Shown here: one piece after another, positions 44,269 to 48,268 of the stretch
Layout: every line of letters starts with the position of its first letter
Numbering within the stretch: the first letter of the stretch is position 1
Source: Trueperaceae bacterium
Lineage (GTDB): Bacteria > Deinococcota > Deinococci > Deinococcales > Trueperaceae
Assembly: GCA_020354625.1 (NCBI GenBank)
Contig: CP070651.1
Coordinates: forward strand, 574,175-622,442
Reading direction: 5' to 3'
Length of the DNA stretch: 48,268 nucleotides
Program-made: the position numbers and the translations under genes
Notes under the pieces: model-generated
Seen by the model: the letters and a program-made list of their open reading frames with translations, nothing else
Database searches by the model: none
What the model was told of the DNA's origin: nothing

Positions 44269-45192
44269 ATGGACGTAGTCACCTCCCTCAGTACTTGGCT
44301 CCGGGGTTGCCTGAGTGGTTTCGGTATCATCACTCGCGAGTTCCCCGAGGCGTGCCAGATTCCGCTCAAAGAATGGACGAACAGTGGCCTAAAGAGCTTG
44401 GTACGGAACTACGGCGACATCTTCGACGTCGTGAACGACCAGATACTGTTTCTGCTGCGGAAGATCGAAGGTTCGCTCTTGGCTTTACCGTGGTGGCTCG
44501 TCATCTTGTTGATCGTGATGGTAGCGTGGCACGCCTCTCGCAGCCGCTGGCTCGCCGTCGGCTTGGCCCTCTCTCTCATCATCATCGGCATGTTTGAGCT
44601 CTGGGACGATACCATGAGAACGTTGGCGATCATGCTCATCGCCACCACCATCACCGTGCTGATCGGCATCCCCATCGGCATCCTGATGGCGAGTAGCAAA
44701 TACATACAAGCGGCCATCAATCCGATCTTGGACGGAATGCAGACCATGCCCTCGTTTGTCTACCTCATCCCGGTAGTTTTTTTCTTCGGTCTCGGGAACG
44801 TCGCGGCGATCTTCGCTATCTTCATCTACGCCGTGCCACCGATGATTCGCCTGACCAATCTGGGGATTCGGCTGGTCGATGCGCAGGTGGTCGAAGCCGC
44901 CGAGGCGTTCGGCGCCACGTCGAGCCAGATCCTTTGGGGTGTAAGGCTCCCATTGGCAATGCCTACACTGCTTGCCGGCGTCAATCAGGCGATCATGATG
45001 GCGTTGGCGATGGCTGTCATCGCCTCGATGATCGGGGCTCGGGGTCTCGGCGCACAGGTGTTACGTGGTCTCAACAACGGCAACGTCGGTATGGGCCTTG
45101 AAGCCGGGCTGGCCATCGTTGTTTTAGCCGTCATCTTGGACCGCATTACAGCGAGCTACGGTCGGCGGCTCGACTATTCTCAAACAGCCTAG
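44269..45192 (+). CDS. proW: Glycine betaine/proline ABC transporter permease
   Basis: A 307-residue inner-membrane permease of the ProW/OpuAB class. An N-terminal amphipathic part (PLKEWTNSGLKSLVRNYGDI) precedes about seven membrane segments. The class signature is DGMQTMPSFVYLIPVVFFFG, and the EAA loop is VVEAAEAFGATSSQILWGVR. The ATG at 44269 follows AAGGAG by seven bases. Twelve bases separate it from the ATPase gene, so proW and proV are one unit. It completes an osmolyte importer with proX. Confidence 0.95.
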   Translation: MDVVTSLSTWLRGCLSGFGIITREFPEACQIPLKEWTNSGLKSLVRNYGDIFDVVNDQILFLLRKIEGSLLALPWWLVILLIVMVAWHASRSRWLAVGLALSLIIIGMFELWDDTMRTLAIMLIATTITVLIGIPIGILMASSKYIQAAINPILDGMQTMPSFVYLIPVVFFFGLGNVAAIFAIFIYAVPPMIRLTNLGIRLVDAQVVEAAEAFGATSSQILWGVRLPLAMPTLLAGVNQAIMMALAMAVIASMIGARGLGAQVLRGLNNGNVGMGLEAGLAIVVLAVILDRITASYGRRLDYSQTA

Positions 45193-45204
45193 GAGCCACG
45201 AATC

Positions 45205-46458
45205 ATGGCGAAGATCGACGTCAAAAATCTCTATAAGATCTTTGGGCCTAGACCCCATGAGGTTCTGAAACATGCCAAAAAGGGGGCTCCAAAAGACGAG
45301 ATCCTGACCAAGACGGGTCACACCGTCGGGCTCACCGATATCAGCCTGAGCATAGAAGCACAGGAAACCTTTGTGGTGATGGGGCTTTCAGGGTGTGGAA
45401 AATCGACCTTCATTCGCTGCATCAACCGTTTGATCGAACCGACAGCCGGCGAGATCTCGATCGACGGTCGAGATGTGTTGGCGCTCAACAAGAGTGCTGT
45501 CAAAGCGCTGCGGCGGGAGAAGATGGGAATGGTCTTCCAGCGTTTTGCCCTCTTCCCACACAAAACTGTCCTTCAGAACGTGGCCTATGGACTCAACGTA
45601 CAGGGAGTTGCCAAGGACGAACGTCAGGAACGCGCCCTGCACTGGATCAATGCGGTTGGGCTCGATGGGTACGAGCACGCCCGACCGAACCAGTTGAGCG
45701 GAGGGATGCAACAACGCGTCGGTCTGGCTCGCGCGCTCTGCACCGATCCAGAAATCTTATTGATGGATGAGGCCTTTAGCGCCCTCGATCCGCTCATCCG
45801 CCGCGAGATGCAAGACGAGTTGATCCGCTTACAGAAGGAACTTCACAAGACGATTATCTTCATTACGCACGATCTCGACGAGGCGCTCCGCTTGGGAGAC
45901 CGGGTGGCGATCTTGAAAGACGGGCGTCTCATACAGGTAGGCACCCCGATCGAGATCGTGACCAATCCAGCAGATGACTACGTACGGGCGTTTGTTCGAG
46001 ATGTCAACCGGGCCCGGGTGCTAACCGCCAAGTCCATCATGGAAAAGACAGAAACCCTGCCAATCCACACCTCACCGCGGGAAGCCGCGAAGATCATGAC
46101 TTTGCAGCACCGAGCATTAGGTGTGGTCGTTGACAACGATCATCGCTACCGAGGGATCGTGAGCATGGCAGAGGCTTCGGCCGCGATCAAGCGTGGAGAG
46201 AACGACTTGCAAGGGGTAGTAAAGGAACGAGCGCCGACCATCGGTCCAGATACATACCTTACAGATCTTTTGAGCTTGTCCGCCGACAGTGCAGAGCCGA
46301 TCGTGGTACTCGATGACAGCGACCTGTATCTCGGTACGCTTTCGAGAAGCGCTGTGCTGACGGCTTTGGCGGGCAAGAGTGACATCGACGATAACCATAT
46401 CGGCTCTGACTCGAAAGGGCTAGTCGAAACCCCAGAGGACACCGGCGCCGCCGGGTGA
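45205..46458 (+). CDS. proV: Glycine betaine/proline ABC transporter ATP-binding protein with CBS domains
   Basis: A 417-residue ATPase of the ProV/OpuAA class. It begins with the class-specific IFGPRPHEVL segment, then Walker A GLSGCGKST, signature LSGGMQQRVGLARAL and Walker B ILLMDEAFSALDPLIRREMQ. Two CBS domains make up about residues 275-395 (RALGVVVDNDHRYRGIVSMA, EPIVVLDDSDLYLGTLSRSA); in this family they sense ionic strength or nucleotides. Full length for the class. The ATG at 45205 has AGGAGCC upstream. It ends the proXWV unit, 150 bases before a strong terminator. Confidence 0.95.
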   Translation: MAKIDVKNLYKIFGPRPHEVLKHAKKGAPKDEILTKTGHTVGLTDISLSIEAQETFVVMGLSGCGKSTFIRCINRLIEPTAGEISIDGRDVLALNKSAVKALRREKMGMVFQRFALFPHKTVLQNVAYGLNVQGVAKDERQERALHWINAVGLDGYEHARPNQLSGGMQQRVGLARALCTDPEILLMDEAFSALDPLIRREMQDELIRLQKELHKTIIFITHDLDEALRLGDRVAILKDGRLIQVGTPIEIVTNPADDYVRAFVRDVNRARVLTAKSIMEKTETLPIHTSPREAAKIMTLQHRALGVVVDNDHRYRGIVSMAEASAAIKRGENDLQGVVKERAPTIGPDTYLTDLLSLSADSAEPIVVLDDSDLYLGTLSRSAVLTALAGKSDIDDNHIGSDSKGLVETPEDTGAAG

Positions 46459-46511
46459 ATCCGGGGAATGGAGTTTCACCTAGAGCACGCCCGGCTTCAC
46501 ATGTGACGGTT

Positions 46512-46543
46512 GTAAGATTTTCGTAAGAGAATGGCTCTATACT
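46512..46543 (+). promoter_or_regulatory. Promoter with an 11-bp-spaced direct repeat box
   Basis: GTAAGA occurs at 46512-46517 and 46523-46528, exactly 11 bases apart, within TTGTAAGATTT and TCGTAAGAGAA. This spacing is typical of sites bound by OmpR/PhoB-type regulators. A -10 box TATACT follows at 46538-46543, and the second half-site covers the place of a -35. No gene starts at the usual distance downstream. Confidence 0.6.
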
Positions 46544-46549
46544 TCATGT

Positions 46550-46635
46550 GTGGACTTGAGGTAATTCTCCCATCTCCTCATTCCCATTCTCTTCCGAAAG
46601 GGTTTCGTGACTCCCACACGAAACCCACTTTTTTT
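46550..46635 (+). ncRNA. Candidate small RNA, about 86 nt
   Basis: Between the promoter at 46512-46543 and the terminator ending at 46635 lies a stretch of about 86 bases without a credible ORF: the GTG at 46550 stops after four codons, and the ATG at 46546 is too close to the -10 box and would read through the terminator. The body is pyrimidine-rich (CTCCCATCTCCTCATTCCC), which could pair with purine-rich ribosome sites. It lies between proV and a convergent gene. Expression is not proven. Confidence 0.5.
46600..46635 (+). terminator. Rho-independent terminator
   Basis: A perfect 10-bp stem (46600-46609 with 46617-46626), loop ACTCCCA, is followed by AC and a run of seven T. It is the clearest intrinsic terminator of the window, and can serve both the small-RNA candidate and readthrough from proV. 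Confidence 0.92.
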
Positions 46636-46642
46636 GGTCGCT

Positions 46643-47701
46643 TCACCCGTTGATGGACACGTCGACGATCACGTTTCCACACGCTTCACCCGATTCGATG
46701 AGACGGTGCCCTTCAGCAGTATCCTCTAGGGGCAACGTCCCGTGAACGACCGGTTTCAACTCTCCTCGATCGAGCAGGTCGAGCACTTCCCGGAAGTCCT
46801 CACGGTTTCCCATGGGAACACCGAGAATTTGCCGGTATGACTGGTAGAGATCTCGAATGCTGATGTTTGGCGAATCCCCCATCGATGCCCCACACACCAC
46901 CATACGCCCCCCGATCGTTAGACTTCTCAGTGCGGGTAGCCAGGTCGATCCGCCGAGGGGATTGACGATCACATCGACCCCGTAACCGTCCGTCTCCTTT
47001 CGGACGACCGCCTCGAAGTTCTCACGATCGAGATCGATGACCCTATTGGCACCGAGCTTTTTCAAAGCCTGAGTATTCGTGAGGCCTCTTGCAGCGGCAT
47101 AGACAAACGAACCAAAACGGCGGGTGAGCGACAGAACAGCACTCCCCAGGGCATCGGTGGCACCGAGCACCAAAACCCGATCAGACGATTTCAGTCGCGC
47201 AGTTTTGATCACGCGCCAAGCAGTCGTATACGCGAGCGGTATAGCCGCTGCCTCCCACAAAGATACATGGTCTCCGAGTGGTTCGAGACTACTCGCCGGC
47301 ACACAACAGTAATCAGCTAGTCCACCACAAGAATCTTCGATAAAGATACGGGCGTCGTGACACATGGTGTCTTCTCCGCGCAAACAGGTCGGGCAGTATC
47401 CACAGCTTCTCGAAGGATAGACGATCACCCGGTCACCCTCACGCCAGCCGCTGACCCAGTCACCGACTTCGACGATCTCGCCAACCACATTCACCCCGGA
47501 AATAAAGGGGGGCTCGAGCGGCTTCAGACCCCAACCCGAAATACCTTGTCGAGAGAGCAGATCGATATCGCTGAGACCACACGCCAACACCCGCAAGATT
47601 ACATCTTTGGGTGTTTTGAGACTTGGTTGCGCTGCCTCCTCGATTACGATCCTATCGTAGCCACCATACTCGCGTACGACAGCAGCACGCATCATCGTCA
47701 T
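46643..47701 (-). CDS. Zinc-type alcohol dehydrogenase-like protein lacking a catalytic zinc ligand
   Basis: A 352-residue medium-chain dehydrogenase/reductase. The structural zinc site is intact (CGYCPTCLRGEDTMC). The nucleotide-binding domain has VLVLGATDALGSAVLSL and VDVIVNPLGG. At the catalytic zinc site, Cys is kept in LACGLSDID, but the conserved His of the GHE motif is replaced in GVNVVGEIVEVG, so zinc catalysis is doubtful; a quinone-reductase-like action is possible. I start at the ATG at 47701, which has GGGGAG upstream; two further ATGs follow within four codons, and the frame stays open to 47749. It is convergent with the pro operon. Confidence 0.83.
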   Translation of the reverse strand: MTMMRAAVVREYGGYDRIVIEEAAQPSLKTPKDVILRVLACGLSDIDLLSRQGISGWGLKPLEPPFISGVNVVGEIVEVGDWVSGWREGDRVIVYPSRSCGYCPTCLRGEDTMCHDARIFIEDSCGGLADYCCVPASSLEPLGDHVSLWEAAAIPLAYTTAWRVIKTARLKSSDRVLVLGATDALGSAVLSLTRRFGSFVYAAARGLTNTQALKKLGANRVIDLDRENFEAVVRKETDGYGVDVIVNPLGGSTWLPALRSLTIGGRMVVCGASMGDSPNISIRDLYQSYRQILGVPMGNREDFREVLDLLDRGELKPVVHGTLPLEDTAEGHRLIESGEACGNVIVDVSING

Positions 47702-48229
47702 AATCAGTATTCTCCCCACCCCAACACAGGGGACTAAATAATCCCACAACGTACGATCTACTCACCCGAATCACAATTAGCGGGTTCTCTGACCGAGAAC
47801 CACGTTCCAAATGGAACTAACCTTATACCAGGTCAAAAGACTTTCAAGATGTAATCTCGTTGCAAAGAATATCGACAGGATAGGCTGGCAAAGTCTAGTA
47901 ACAGATATTGTACCCCAAAGCGCCACCCCGTCGCCAAACTCCGTTACCCTTCCTCTCTCGGGGAGTAAGAATGACCGGCCTTCACCGTTCATAAAATGTC
48001 ACCCCGTCACAGGCCAGGGAACTAACCGATCGGCTCTGTGGGGTGCCAGACGTCAAAGTAAAACGCGCTACACTTGTGACCGGGAATCGTGAAAGAACTC
48101 CCGTCTCACTCTGGGGGCCGAGAAACGAGTGAGAACTCCTGGTGGGCGTGACCAACTCGCCTCTTCGACCGACGGAACTGCTTAGGGCTTGGATACAGAC
48201 GCTCTATTGCTGTGAAGTAAAGGTGTAGC
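47702..48229. other. Non-coding region before a partial gene
   Basis: About 530 bases with no credible gene. Short ORFs on both strands here lack ribosome sites and family features. Small inverted repeats are present: GGTTCTC/GAGAACC (47783-47789 with 47795-47801), GTTCC/GGAAC directly after it, and TCTCACTC/GAGTGAGA (48104-48111 with 48127-48134). No clear promoter was identified. Confidence 0.6.
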
Positions 48230-48268
48230 ATGAGTGAATCGAAATGGCTCAGCTGGGTCAAAGCGCTA
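48230..48268 (+). CDS. Start of an unidentified gene, cut by the window end
   Basis: ATG at 48230 is preceded by AAAGGTG with a short spacer, and the frame is open to the end of the window (MSESKWLSWVKAL). Only 13 residues are visible, too few to name a family. Confidence 0.5.
   Translation, partial: MSESKWLSWVKAL

Noticed and set aside
46546-46653. ORF of about 35 codons starting at ATG 46546
   Set aside because: It begins only two bases after the -10 box and reads through the terminator hairpin and T run, so it cannot be translated from this promoter.
47811-48092. 93-residue plus-strand ORF and a 71-residue minus-strand ORF in the right-hand gap
   Set aside because: No ribosome site, no leaderless -10 box at the right distance, and no recognisable domain.

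Overview
The window looks like chromosome of a diderm bacterium from the Deinococcota, most likely close to Truepera; this is inference, since no database search was possible. The basis is the gene mix: a TrmB methyltransferase with a long C-terminal extension, TPR-plus-winged-helix regulators of the BTAD type, a DUF4388 protein, and LptF, LptG and LptD homologues together. In addition, at least eight genes have a -10 box of the TANNNT type ending only 5-7 bases before the start codon, the leaderless-mRNA layout known to be common in Deinococcus. Coding density is high. I found no rRNA, tRNA, CRISPR array, transposase or prophage genes.

Layout. 1-353: a 42-bp direct repeat and an upstream region. 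354-5825: a two-domain universal stress protein, then an oligopeptide-type ABC operon (Tat-exported binding protein, two permeases, a DUF1028 hydrolase candidate). 5917-7252 (minus): a DUF2330 gene broken by one extra G. 7481-8808: a PadR regulator overlapping a membrane protein with a RodZ-like C-terminal domain. 8965-9963: trxB. 9987-12553 (minus): an ABC-2 exporter pair and a SPOR protein. 12725-16201 (minus): a nucleotide house-cleaning operon (YfiH, MazG, CoA-type Nudix, 2-phosphoglycerate kinase with three ATP-cone-like repeats). 16404-19378 (minus): trmB, a DUF4388 protein and a nitrilase-family amidase.

19464-25882: an outer-membrane biogenesis operon (lptF, lptG, LptD-like, lipoprotein), divergent from the nitrilase. 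25901-27908: divergent plsX and an RluA-type pseudouridine synthase. 28399-33846: an SDR oxidoreductase, an M20 peptidase and a second oligopeptide-type importer. Neither oligopeptide operon carries ATPase genes. 34119-40398: a LuxR-type regulator with a degenerate receiver, an RNA methyltransferase (minus), and two large TPR/winged-helix regulators. 40417-42613 (minus): a TspO-like membrane protein, a DUF4174 protein and a renalase-like flavoprotein. 43147-46458: a complete glycine betaine/proline ABC importer (ProX, ProW, ProV) behind a roughly 530-nt structured upstream region. 46512-46635: a promoter and terminator enclosing a short transcript with no credible ORF, a small-RNA candidate. 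46643-47701 (minus): a zinc-type dehydrogenase. 47702-48229 is non-coding, and a gene begins at 48230 and runs off the window.

Three traits recur. All three importers have a strong GC-rich hairpin between the binding-protein gene and the first permease gene, which would favour excess binding protein. Start codons divide between Shine-Dalgarno-led starts and leaderless starts. The two peptide importers each sit with their own soluble enzymes (DUF1028; SDR plus M20 peptidase), suggesting dedicated uptake-and-breakdown units.
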